A stretch of 64,000 nucleotides of DNA, taken from contig CM035359.1 in NCBI GenBank assembly GCA_020137815.1, positions 5,375,356 to 5,439,355 on the forward strand, given 5' to 3'. Made by a program: the position numbers and the translations under genes. Shown piece by piece: positions 1 through 10,144 of the stretch; position 1 is the stretch's first letter; every line of letters starts with the position of its first letter. Source of the stretch: Hormiphora californensis (lineage: Eukaryota > Ctenophora > Tentaculata > Cydippida > Pleurobrachiidae). A model generated the notes under the pieces. It was given only the letters and a program-made list of their open reading frames with translations, was not told the origin of the DNA and did not search any database.

Positions 1-54
<54 letters not shown>

Positions 55-78
55 CCCCATCTGTCTCTCTCTCTGTCC
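1..78. repeat. (CT)n microsatellite
   Basis: Almost uninterrupted CT dinucleotides at the left window edge, decaying into CCCC/CTGT variants. No gene signal in it. Confidence 0.95.
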
Positions 79-1438
79 CCCTCTACCTAATGACAGGTCA
101 TATAATGGACGGAACGTTGATGCAATATCTGTCAAGCTCCGAGCTTGGAACTACAGCCGCACAAGAAATCCCAACGGTTTTCCGCAAGTGGATGGGCACT
201 GGGCAGTGGGCACTGGGCAGTGGGCACTGGGCAGAGCTGGGTACATTTGTAAAAGATGGAGAAGGTGGAAGATTGTTCTGACGATTGTGAAAGCATGAAA
301 CTTGAGTAAACGATTATTAAATCTTGTATTACTTTGTAATCAGCTCCAGAATCTTGATCTTGTCGAGCGCTTTATCAGAAATCCCTTTATAAGCAAAGAA
401 GGTGGAACTATATAAATTGGTCTCTGGTCTGGTACAGCAGCACCTTTGTTCTGAGAATTGTTTGATTTGAAAGCTTCAGCATTTATAATTTCTTACTTAT
501 TTCGTCTCATTCCTTCCAAATTAGGAATAAAAAACATTGCGGTGATGTAATGCATGTTAGTCAAACCGATCAAACTTCCCCTCACATTCCAGACTCCAGA
601 GTCCAGTCCAACAATCCAAGTTCTTCATTTGGGACACCATACAACATCGTGCTTTATACTTCAGAATTTATGCAGGTATAAACATGATCGTATTCGGAGG
701 GAATATCTTCATACGAGATACGAACCTACTATTCTGATTAATTTGATTCCTCCCCAGACCTACTGCCCTCATTATACTCACCTGGGGCGATTTTGGGAAC
801 ACACTTTACAGTTTACACAGTGTTATCTGGGGATCATTTACTGTATCATGTCATCATGAATTCTGCTGCACTATATAACAGGAACCGACCGAAACAAGTA
901 AACAACCAATCAGAACTCGTTATTTAGGTCACGTGACTGGTTATCAGCCAATCAGGGACCAGTATTTCCTGATTCGGTCGGTTTCTGCTATATAATACTT
1001 GTGTAGTCATTGTAAAAAGATCAAGATGTAAAAAGTTAGTTGGCGACGATTTGGAATTAGATCAGCGGGGCCGATATAATAGAGCATTACTAGAGTTGTA
1101 ACATCTACAAAAATAGTCACCACTATACATTATGTCCTAACTACTATGTCACAGTATTGTAACAAGTAAAAACCTATAACAAGCATTACTTGGTCCATTG
1201 GATACATTGAGAGAATAAAGAATTTAAACTCCCTGCACCCCCCCCCTTTGTAACGCATTCTCTCATTCTCATTTAATGTGGAGCTAGTGTGGGAGGTAAG
1301 ATGAGAGACGAGATACAATAACTAATAACCGAGAGAGGTGAGAAAGAGCTCAGAGCATTTTCACTAGACATGTAGTTATGTATCAGATAGTCGCGATAGA
1401 TTGGGGGGGGGGGGGTAAAGTAGCTTTCTGGTCCCTAC
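79..1438. other. Probable intron/flank of the PPEF-like gene, no exon seen
   Basis: Apart from one MITE (879-987) and short homopolymers I see no exon here on either strand. The minus-strand PPEF-like gene must continue to the left, because its catalytic domain is cut at 1439. I looked on the minus strand for the next conserved phosphatase block (GDFVDRG-like) and did not find it, so this is most simply the next intron. Confidence 0.5.
879..987 (+). mobile_element. hAT-type MITE, copy 1 (109 bp)
   Basis: Terminal inverted repeats begin CAGGAACCGACCGAA and the element is flanked by a perfect 8-bp target-site duplication CTATATAA (871-878 and 988-995). An 8-bp duplication with CAG-starting ends is the hAT signature. 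A second copy in inverse orientation lies at 32590-32701 and a long relative with similar ends at 47247-50483. The interior carries two CCAAT boxes around a GTCACGTGAC E-box. No coding capacity. Confidence 0.85.
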
Positions 1439-4046
1439 CTTGTGGAAGATCATTAGAAGATCAGCCAGAGACCCATGGAGATCTCCAATCACAGTTATTT
1501 TCCCAGCGATCGCAGTATTGGTATACTGGACGTTACGAATCTTTAGAAAGTGTTTCCTCGTTTCCGCGAGCAGTTGCAACAAATGTTTCGCATGGAGTAC
1601 CTAGGAGAAAAGAAGATTTGTGAAGAGCTGGAATTAGGACTCGTGTTCGAGCACCCCGCCAAGAAACTAAGAAAAAGGGGAGATTACCGAAAAGTGGTTT
1701 TGTCATTTGTGTACTACCGCGGGAAATGCGAGTGGCGTTTGTACATGGAATTTGTCTTGATTTGTAACTCTGTACCTCCTTTTCTTTGAGTGCCTCAATC
1801 AACTTCTTCACTTGTTCCAGGGTTAGTGGATATGTCAACTCAGGGCCCCGGTATTCAGGCTCTAATGTCACATAGTTTGGATTGGCCAACTTTGAGAAAT
1901 ATTCTTCATTTCCCTCCACTGCGTGATCCAAGCCTTGGGCCGCATTAAACGCTGCGTATAAAATGATTTAGTAAGAAATTGAATGAGACTATAACCATTA
2001 GGGTGCTCCAAACGCCCCATGATTTTTAAAATTTTTGATTCAAGAGCTGATCTTTTGTCCAAGTGTGACAAATGACCTCAAATGAAAAAGTACAAATTTT
2101 TTTTGAAATCGGACTTAATTTGGACTAATCGCATAATTAATTATGATTTTACCTGTTGCGCGAGCAAAATGACCGTTTAGGTGACTTCCGGGAAGTTTTG
2201 GCGTTTTTCTTCAACAGTATCCGATCCGGAATGGCCATGTTTATATATGACTTATGAAGCAACATATGGTCTAAAATGCTTAGTTTTGGAGTTATGGACG
2301 AATTAGTGAATTATGACGTCACGCGTGTGGGTTTGCTGATTGGGGCTAATTGGGTGGACCAAATTGATTTTTGACAAAAGGATCCGCTCCAAAATGACCA
2401 TGTTTATATATGACTTGTGAAGCAACATCTGGTCTAAAATGCTTAGTTTTGGCGCTACGGGCGATTTTATGCCCAGTAAGCTACATGTCACGTGACTAAG
2501 TTATCAAACAGGAAATCGCTCCTAGCTCCAAAACAAAGCATTTTAGACCACATGTTGCTTCATAAGTCGTATATAAACATGGCCATTCCGGATCGGATAC
2601 TGTTGAAGAAAAACGCCAAAACTTCCCGGAAGTCACTTAAACGGTCATTTTGCTCGCGCAACAGGTAAAATCATAATTGATTATGCGATTAGTCCAAATT
2701 AAGTCCGATTTCAAAAAAAATTTGTACTTTTTCATTTGAGGCCATTTGTCACACTTGGACAAAAGATCAGCTAATTAAAAAATTTTCGGGGCGTTTGGAG
2801 CACCCTAATAACCATCAAAGAAGAATTGAGTCGTTTGAGGATAAAAGAGGTGGCCGTGGAAGAAAAGCTGAAAAGCTGAAAAGCTGAAAAGATAGAGATA
2901 AAGACACCGAGAGTGGCAGGAAGAGTGAAAGACAGAGTGAAAGACACACAGAGAGAGAAAGGTGTGTCAGATCTAGAAATGCTAATTACATGAATACCTA
3001 GAGAGAAGGCAGCCTAGTTGTTACACAGATCTTTCTGTAATTAGTCTAATTTTACGTAAGAAACTGCCAGAAATGAGTAGACTATAAGTTCGAGAAAAAA
3101 TTGAAGCCCGCCGCCCGTAAAGTGTTAAGAAAAAGAGATAATCGGATGGTACATTATAGTCTTTAATTTGTCAGACTCTGACAAAACTAACCATCAGGTA
3201 ACCCGGAGATGATCTCGTTGAAGAAATTGTACAATTTCAACTGCTCGTTTTCACTCGCATACTCCATCGTTTGGAAAATGGTCCAAGTACATCTCCTCCT
3301 GACTTCCAGCTCCGCTCGCCACCTTCGGAACCAATTCTGAATGAGCATAGTCGCTCGGAGCTCTAAAGAAGGGGAATGAATGGTAATTGGCTATTCATGA
3401 AGGGGATTTAAAAGAAATTCATGCTTTCCGCTGAAGTAAAACCGTGCTGAACGCTAAAAAACCGCATTTTCTGTCTCTCTGTCTGATGTCTCTCTGTCCC
3501 TCTCTATTTCTCTCACTCCTCTCTCTCACTCTCTCTACCTCTCTCAATCTTTCCAGCTGCGCTCAAACTGGCATGTGCACTGTCCACTGCATATATAGCA
3601 TGTAATATTGTGCTTCAACTTTGCAACTGCGGGCAGAGAGAGCATTGCAGGCAAACTTACGCAATGTGGGGTCGGTTGGTGGGGTGATTTCAATGATTGG
3701 AAATGGAAGTGACTCAGGTGTCATGGGTGGGGGTTCCTCCACAGGAGGCAGTGAGGGTGGTGATAATGGTGGTGGTGTGATAGTTGTGGTGACTTCTGGA
3801 TCCTTGATCGGTCTATCCAATGCCTGCACCGGTTCTGGATCTGAGAGCAGTTTAGCGAGATGGAGGGATCATGTGACCTTAGAATTTATATGATGAAAAA
3901 ACACAAGGACATTCTCAATCAAAGTATCTAAAATCCATGCACTTGAAATAAAGCTCACGTGTCTCTGACGAGTAGGTATCCTCCACTGGCTTCAGTTTTG
4001 AGTAGTCATCATTCTCTACTTTCGCAGTAGAGTTTGTACACCCCAT
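1439..4046 (-). CDS. PPEF: PPEF/rdgC-like serine/threonine phosphatase (5' exons, partial)
   Basis: Exons (minus): 3959-4046, 3661-3840, 3192-3362, 1776-1951, 1439-1600; all phases agree, giving 259 codons. The protein starts MGCTNSTAK, an N-myristoylation/palmitoylation start as in vertebrate PPEF (known family feature). Exon 2 is proline-rich. Exon 3 has an IQ calmodulin-binding motif (IQNWFRRWRAE, about residues 96-106) followed by RRRCTWTIFQTMEYAS, diagnostic of PPEF/rdgC. Exon 5 has the metallophosphatase signature ITVIGDLHG (residues 244-248 are GDLHG). The enzyme would dephosphorylate Ser/Thr proteins at a membrane under calmodulin/Ca2+ control. The rest of the catalytic domain and any EF hands lie beyond the left edge. 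Start ATG is 4046-4044; donors GTGAGC, GTAAGT, GTTAGT and GTACAG are visible. A hAT-like foldback sits in the 1952-3191 intron. The 59-codon proline-rich exon between the MGC start and the IQ motif is longer than I expect for the family. Confidence 0.85.
1999..2807. mobile_element. hAT-like foldback element (809 bp) in a PPEF intron
   Basis: Ends TAGGGTGCTCCAAACGCC and its reverse complement, flanked by a perfect 8-bp duplication ATAACCAT (1991-1998, 2808-2815). Nearly the whole element folds: 2040-2240 pairs with 2570-2770, and a 'gcaacat..tctaaaatgcttagttttgg' block occurs twice in the left half (about 2260-2290 and 2420-2450). No transposase ORF, so non-autonomous. Confidence 0.8.
3421..3560. 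repeat. CT-rich low-complexity tract in PPEF intron
   Basis: Degenerate CTCTGTCT/CTCTCACT sequence between exon 2 (ends 3661) and exon 3 (starts 3362) of the minus-strand phosphatase gene. Confidence 0.6.
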
Positions 4047-4170
4047 TATCAATCGAATAGTATTACCAGGTCACTATGGTAGTCTACATGAGCGGTACCG
4101 GCCCCTCAAACCATCTCAGTGCACATGTTCATCCTAGAGGATTGAGTTAATTACATAATATATATGAGGC

Positions 4171-4356
4171 ATAAACTCTGGCCACTGGCGCGTTATTTCA
4201 GATAACTTTCTCCCAGCGCGCCGCTGGGAGAAGTTAGCTGGAGTTTATCCGCCGCTGGCGGATAAACTGGTTTAAATCACGACGACGATCCCGAGGCGGA
4301 GCCGAGGGAGAGGCGGAGGGGTTTAAACCTATAACGTGCCAGTGGTCAGAGTTTAT
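4171..4356. mobile_element. Inverted-repeat element with GC-rich inner hairpins
   Basis: 26-bp arms 4171-4196 and 4331-4356 are inverted copies with a few mismatches. Inside are two perfect short palindromes, CTCCCAGCG.CGCTGGGAG (4211-4231) and TATCCGCC.GGCGGATA (4247-4266). It lies about 125 bp upstream of the PPEF-like start codon, so it may sit in that promoter. No clear target-site duplication for this unit alone. Confidence 0.6.
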
Positions 4357-4360
4357 GGGT

Positions 4361-4843
4361 TATATACCCTGCTTTAGTTGTTTATTTCAAGTATTACACA
4401 CCAACAAGAGAGAGAACACTAATCAAAACACACAAAGAGAACTGAGAAATAGTTAAAAACACGTCACAATTGAGTGTACACTGTTTGGTAACAGTTACTA
4501 AGCAGTTGCTAAGGAAAGAGAGTGAAAGAAATAGCCTGATAAGGGGCATGTCACAAATAACACAGAGAAAGAGATAGTGAGACAAAAGGGGAGATAAAGA
4601 GAGAGTAATTGACGGAATGTGTCCTTTCTTTCTCTCCAATGTAGTGTGTAAGTGTTGCACATAGTGTTCCCTCTGTATTTTAGTAAGAACTGATCATTTA
4701 CACACACTTTGAATGTTACGTAGGAGTTAAAAATAAATAACCTGCCAGTGGGAAATAATCTGCCGCTGGACTGGCTGTTTACTGAGAGCGCGCTAGTGGG
4801 ACTTCTCGCCACTGGCGCATTATTTAAGTTAGCAGGGTATATA
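4361..4843. mobile_element. Inverted-repeat element, TATATACCCTGCT ends
   Basis: Perfect 13-bp inverted ends at 4361-4373 and 4831-4843. The right part (4738-4830) contains degraded copies of the CCACTGGCGC motif of the neighbouring 4171-4356 element, so the two belong to one family or one composite. AATTACATAATATATA is found just left of the pair (about 4150) and just right (about 4843), a possible duplication around the composite, although A+T-rich. Confidence 0.45.
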
Positions 4844-5105
4844 ATTACATAATATATAATTTCATAGTTGCTCAGGAGAATTATAAATTGAAGAATTCTT
4901 TTAAAGAAAGACTAACGACTTCCACCTAATTATGTCGTTAATCTTGCTACAAATGAACATGTCTTTTTACTAAAGAACTACTTCCTAAACTAAGCAGTAA
5001 CTGGCAACAAAATAAACTACAGTTACAAAACTAGTAAAAGGTTAGCACAATTTTTTTAGACAGAGTCCCCCCTGTGTTATCAAGGCAATTAAAAACGTAA
5101 TGCAG
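4844..5105. other. AT-rich intergenic, nothing recognised
   Basis: No ORF of note, no splice-bounded exon, no inverted repeat that I can see. Confidence 0.5.
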
Positions 5106-5321
5106 TGCTTCACTAGAAGACAGAGTTAGATTACTGGTACACCAGTCTATAACTAGTGACTAGTCTATAACGTTGCATCAAGATTCAATATTCATTAAAA
5201 TCAGACGAAGAAAGTAATCCAACTTTTTTGTTATGATTCCAACTTATCAAATGCCGATAACAACACAAGTCATTATTGAAAAGCAAGATAGCTACAAGCT
5301 GGATGTCGAGCATGAATTGAC
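5106..5321 (+). repeat. Duplicated segment X, copy A
   Basis: Near-identical to 12431-12645. Contains a short open frame that starts MIPTYQMPITT and is conserved between copies (one GAG/GAA synonymous change, one His/Gln). In copy A it is cut by the junction to block Y; in copy B it runs about 55 codons. I do not recognise the peptide, which may be a fragment of a displaced exon. Confidence 0.7.
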
Positions 5322-6061
5322 AAAGTAATCCATATAATAAATCCCATAATGTTAGTCAGTCTGTCCGTTAATTGGTTTTTCAAACTCCTCCCACAGTTTT
5401 TGAGCTAGACCCCTAAAAATTTGTACACGGGTACCTTGGACCAAGGCGGATGTAAGTACGGGCTCAGATTTTTGATCCGATCTTTACAGCAGTGACGTCA
5501 CGGGGTGACGTCATTGCGACAAAAAGACTTACATTTTTCAAACGCTTCTAAGACCCTGAAAACGGCTCTAAATCAAAAAACTAACGCAATAGTAGGGAAA
5601 GAGAATCGTTTGAACTTCATTTTACAAGATAGCGATTTCCCGTAACTCAATGTTTAAGGGTCGTAAATCGCGTCGGGAAAGTTAAAAATGCCAAAAATAC
5701 GATATTTTTCACCGTAGCCACCCAAAATCTTATCCAATCGATATGAAACTTGGTCGTTATGTGAACTTTAATGTCCTTTGGCCAGGGGTTCCCGGAAAAC
5801 GGATTGGCAAGATGAGAACTGACCGGAGTTCTTATAATTCTAAATTCACGAATTTGGAATTTTTCGTCGACTTTTTTTGGCGACATAAAACGCGAGGAAA
5901 TTTTCAATGAATTTTAAAATTTTACACTGCGCGCGTAATTCTAGGTTCTGCGCGCGGCGTAAAAAAGCAGCGCTTTTTTGGGAAAATTCGCGCGTTACAG
6001 TAAATGATTTACCCGCCTCGCCAAAATTGTAATGGCCGTTTTTTCAAAAACCCAAGGTGTA

Positions 6062-6887
6062 AAGTCGGATTTTTTGAAACTGTCACCCCCCTGGGTATTT
6101 TCGAATTTCGTAAATGACCATAAATCCGGTTCCTGACGAGATAGAGACTTGAAATTTGGAGGTTACGAAGATCTTGCTAAGTTCTTCCGAACCTCCAAAT
6201 TTCAAGTCTCTATCTTATCAGGAACCGGAGATATGTCAAATTTTGTTAATTCAGGGGGGTGACAGTTTCAAAAAATCCGACTTTATGATATATAGTCGAA
6301 TTTTTTATTTAAGCGACAGGCCGCCGCGCACTCAATTGGTTAATTGGTCATATCTCCGGTTCCTGATAAAGATAAAGACTTGATCCTGGTTGCGTTGGAA
6401 AGATAAAATTTTTATCTTTCTAATGGCACCAAGAAAAAGTCGCTAGCTCATCAGGAACCGGAAATCGATTTCAAGCGCTGCATTTTGATGCGCGGCGGCC
6501 TGTCGCTTAAATAAAAAATTGGACTTTAAGGTGTAAGCGAAACAACAACGAACTGGCTGCGCGTCGCGCATTCGTTGCGCATAACGATCTCACCGGTGAG
6601 ATTCATATGCGCAACGTTGCACAACGCGCAGCCAGTTCGTTGTTGTTTCGCTTACACTTTAGTAAAGTACTCCCCAAACTGCTATGTCCCTCACTCGGGT
6701 TTTGTGAAATTTCCCACGGTCATAATTCCACTCCCTGATGAGATAAAGACTTGAAATTTGTTTTGTAGGAAGAACTCGACATGATCTCTTCACAAAACAA
6801 ATTTCAAGTCTCTATCTCATCAGGGGGTGGAGCTATGGCCGTCTAAAATCCGGTCGCGCGCAGCAAGGGACATAATAGTTTGGGAGG
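6062..6887. repeat. Four abutting long hairpins
   Basis: (1) 6062-6286, outer arms GTCGGATTTTTTGAAACTGT and complement, with an inner stem at 6126-6228 around CCGGTTCCTGACGAGATAGA. (2) 6299-6521, arms TTTATTTAAGCGACAGGCCG and complement. (3) 6527-6661, arms GTGTAAGCGAAACAACAACG and complement, almost perfect to the loop. (4) 6672-6887, outer arms CCCCAAACTGCTATGTCCCT with an inner stem at 6731-6829. The same series recurs in copy B. Confidence 0.85.
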
Positions 6888-7282
6888 ACCTTTAGGAGCG
6901 GTTAGATCACCACGTGGTTAAAGTCGCATGCCACCCCTTTTTGCGCATTGTCATAAAGTCGAATTTTTAATGAGTGTCGTTTTTTAAAAAGCCGCGCAAT
7001 TTTGATTTGCGCGTCGGAATTATTTCAACTTCGCGCGAAGAACCCTTCGTCGAAGCCTTCGTCGCGCGCAGTTGTCGCGCGGCCGCGTCCACAAAGAAGT
7101 GGCGGGAATGGCATAGACCACATCAGGTGATGACCAAATATGGTATAATGAAGTCACGTTACTGTCATGTGTTAGGAGTTGTGCGATCCACGTTCTAGTG
7201 CAGACCCTTGTACACACATGAGCTGCAGTTGTGTTATTGTACACAATCAGCGATCAAATAATCCATTTTGCAGATAACGTGA

Positions 7283-7286
<4 letters not shown>

Positions 7287-7352
<66 letters not shown>

Positions 7353-7367
7353 TAGATAGAGAGAGAC

Positions 7368-7436
<69 letters not shown>

Positions 7437-7444
7437 AAAGAGAA

Positions 7445-7475
<31 letters not shown>

Positions 7476-7492
7476 GAGAGATGAAGAAAGAC
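7287..7492. repeat. (GA)n microsatellite
   Basis: Long GA run with small interruptions. Its equivalent in copy B (12052-12228) has many extra indels. Confidence 0.95.
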
Positions 7493-7724
7493 AGGAATAG
7501 ATAGAGTGAGATATCGATGGTTTCGATGATTCAACGACAATTTTCTTTGTATGTGTTTAACTGATTTAGGTATAAAAGAGTTCACAATAACAATAACAAA
7601 TCGATTTATACACACGCTCAGACCCTACGCATACAAGATTCCGGGACAATAGAACACTACAAAAGCATCATATCTGATAGCGGTTTATCACTCCCTGTAA
7701 ACAGTAGAGTCACAAAGTTCACAC

Positions 7725-9683
7725 CTGTCCCTCTCTGTTATACTGATGCTTTACAAGTTTAAGAAACTCTTCCCAGCTCCATCTTCCAGGATCAGATGCC
7801 CTCTTCAATCTTCTCTCACGGCCTTCAAATCCAGATATTGCTACACGCCCAAGTGATAGTCTGTCATGATCTTTCCTGGGAGATTAAATTTGATGTGAGA
7901 GGAATAGAGAAGATCAAGGGGAGAGAGGGGGGCCGGGGGGGGGGGGGAGAATGATATCACTCCGTCTTGTAGTGCACCACCCCACCTCTTCTGAACGGTA
8001 AGCGAAAAGTGTTGCCTTGATTTGGACACAATTTTTTACAGTTTTGGTCATAACTCATCCATTTCTAGGCCAAATTGCAAAATCCTGGCCCCAACATTCT
8101 GCAATTTGGCCAAGAAATGGATGAGTTATGACCAAAACTGTAAAAAATTGTGTCCAAATCAAGGCAACCCTTACCGCTTACCGTTCAAAACATAACTACA
8201 GGGTGGTTCAGAAAGATAGAGCCACTTTGTGATAACTATTGTTTCGTTCTCTTATCTACTGTGCAATTTTCACGGTCTACTGATTAGAAAAAGTGGAGAA
8301 AGTGTCCCTGAGGATTGCGATCACCTTTACAATCCCTCAGAGGTCGGGAAAGTACCTTAATTCAACAATTAAGGCCAATTAGACCCAATTATACTCCATT
8401 GGGGCACTTTATCGACCTCTGGAAAAATTTTAACTTTGGTGTGTGGTGACCCTAAGGGTCACCACACACCAAAGTTAAAATTAAAATTAAAATTTGACGT
8501 TTTTGGTCATAACTCTGCCATTTCTTGGCAAAATTGCTTCATTTTGGGCTTGTTGGAAAGAGGGCATCGAGCCCGTTCTGAATAGCCCAAGAAACTTGAA
8601 ATCGGCGCAAATTGCGCGGCGTTACAGTGCAAAATGTGTTTGTTAAAATTTTAAAATTTTAACGCGCGCATTATGCGCCTTAACGCCGCACACTTTGCGC
8701 CGATTTCAAGTTTCTTGGGCTGTTCAGAACGGGCTCGATGCCCTCTTTCCAACAAGCCCAAAATGAAGCAATTTTACCAAGAAATGGCAGAGTTATGACC
8801 AAAAACGTCAAATTTTAATTTTGATTTTAACTTTGGTGTGTGGTGACCCTTACGTGATTCAGCGTATCTTAATTAGTCGGGCAAGTGCCCTCACATCAGC
8901 ATCTATCATTTCCAGGTGAAAAGTTGTAAATGGGGTCATTATGTAATTAATTAGTTTCAGTTTTTACTCTCCAAGCTTCGTAAAATGACCAAGTTTGGTC
9001 AGTCTGTGCGACTTGGTCAAAATCTTGCCCATATATATGGGCATGGTCAAGCTTGGACAGTCTGTGCAGTGCACAGTGTGCACACCCCAATAATTGTTAT
9101 AAATGAGAGCGTTTTCTTACCAAATATGAAGAATACTGTAATCGATAGAGGTTTGAAACTGAATCCAACGTTAGCCATCCCGATATCAGTGAAATGCCTG
9201 GGGAAGGAGTGAGGGTTAGAATTCGCCCGAGAATCAAGAAATCGGGGGGAGGGTTACAAGTTTACAAAATAAATCCATCCTCCATTCTCTCTCCACCATC
9301 TCAGCTCTCCATTTTTCTCTCTATCCTCTCTCTCCCTCTCTCTCCCTTTCTCTCTCTCTACCCTCTCAGCTCTCCATTTTTCTCACTCCACCCTCTCAGC
9401 TCTCCATTTTTTCTCCCCACGCCTCACATCACAAAGGGTGAGAGTGAACAAAGGGCTAGGCCCTATGCATCATGTAGTGTTGGCATTAAATAAGATTAAT
9501 TAGTCAGGAAAATGAGACAAATAAACATGTTCTTTCTTGTTACCTGGTAATAATGGTTGTTCATTAGGATACAGCAGAGGGTTGGACCACCGAAAACACC
9601 GTTGACACTTGACTGTGGAATTCACGGCATAACGTAATAACTTCCGTCTCTAGAGCCACCTCGATAGCCACAGGTAATCCTGC
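7725..9683 (-). CDS. Unrecognised gene, exon candidates, broken or incomplete
   Basis: Three splice-bounded minus-strand segments. Exon a 9544-9683 (acceptor TTTCAG, donor GTAACA) reads AGLPVAIEVALETEV in one frame and KCQRCFRWSNPLLYPNEQ in another; joining them needs a one-base shift near 9637. Exon b 9121-9197 (acceptor CCCCAG, donor GTAAGA) fits the second frame in phase and reads SLISGWLTLDSVSNLY. Exon d 7725-7875 (acceptor TCCCAG, donor GTGTGA) encodes 50 residues including RLSLGRVAISGFEGRERR and SDPGRWSWEEFLKL. The phase between b and d does not match, so an exon between them is missing or lost among the hairpins at 7992-8852. An ATG reading MASDDSLLLKTGHSN at about 9818-9706 could be an upstream start. 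I do not recognise the family. The frame break could be an assembly error or a pseudogene lesion. Confidence 0.4.
7992..8187. repeat. Long perfect-stem hairpin
   Basis: Arms begin TGAACGGTAAGCG and its complement, with about 80 bp per arm, including GGTCATAACTCATCCATTTC. The small loop is CCTGGCCCCAACATT. Confidence 0.85.
8426..8852. repeat. Compound hairpin sharing TTTTAACTTTGGTGTGTGGT ends
   Basis: A short perfect stem at 8426-8482 is followed by a ~400-bp foldback at 8453-8852 with about 180-bp arms. The segment TTTTAACTTTGGTGTGTGGT occurs three times in alternating orientation. GGTCATAACTC is shared with the 7992-8187 hairpin, pointing to one foldback family. Confidence 0.8.
9290..9420. 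repeat. CT-rich imperfect tandem repeat
   Basis: Units like CTCAGCTCTCCATTTTTCTC occur at least three times. Confidence 0.6.
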
Positions 9684-9704
9684 CTGAAAGGGTTAAGATT
9701 GTTA

Positions 9705-10144
9705 AAAACAGGTATTTATGAGGTCGACGGCCGAAGCAGTGAAAATTATCCTATCCAAAACCGAAAAAGCAACATTCGAGTGCCCTGTTTTTAGCAAGAG
9801 ACTGTCGTCACTCGCCATGTTTGTGTTGAAAAATGTTTGTGTTGAAAAATTGGGTTCAAGTTCCTAATCAGAACTTTCTGGCGGCGCCAGAACCCTGGGT
9901 TCAACCCATTTTGACAGTATGCTCAGATCGGGTCGGCGATGCCAGACAGAATCAGAACGACTTTCATACCTGCTAAGTCTTTTCAGAGATATAGTATATA
10001 CATTCAATTCAATTTCAATTCAATTCAATTCAATTCAAATAATTTGCGCACAAATACACAGGATATTTAAAAAAATAAACCTCCTCATTAGTCATTAATA
10101 ACACACCAGCTCAGCAACAAACAACATTCATCAAGATTGGAAAC
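9705..10144. other. Intergenic, short tandem repeats only
   Basis: TTTGTGTTGAAAAATG is duplicated at about 9830, and an (ATTCA)n-like run lies at 10003-10037. A possible first exon of the unrecognised minus-strand gene is discussed in that entry. Confidence 0.4.

Larger units (their letters stand above)
5324..7693. repeat. Duplicated 2.3-kb block Y, copy A (hairpin-rich)
   Basis: Aligns along its full length with 10145-12428. It contains four consecutive hairpins (6062-6286, 6299-6521, 6527-6661, 6672-6887) and a long (GA)n tract. Copy B is about 86 bp shorter, almost all by scattered one-base deletions. No transposase or other recognisable ORF. This could be a foldback-type element family, or one locus assembled twice. 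Confidence 0.8.

Noticed and set aside
301-430. Minus-strand reading YKGISDKALDKIKILELITK as the last exon of the PPEF-like gene
   Set aside because: No acceptor in frame and no similarity to phosphatase or EF-hand sequence.
6500-6670. Hairpin 6527-6661 as a microRNA precursor
   Set aside because: The stem is too long and nearly perfect and the element is duplicated; it looks like a foldback repeat, not a pre-miRNA.
8880-8940. Minus-strand EMIDADVRALARLIKIR as the missing exon of the 7.7-9.7 kb gene
   Set aside because: It looks codon-like but has no acceptor, contains TGA before the only donor, and that donor lies in the hairpin end.
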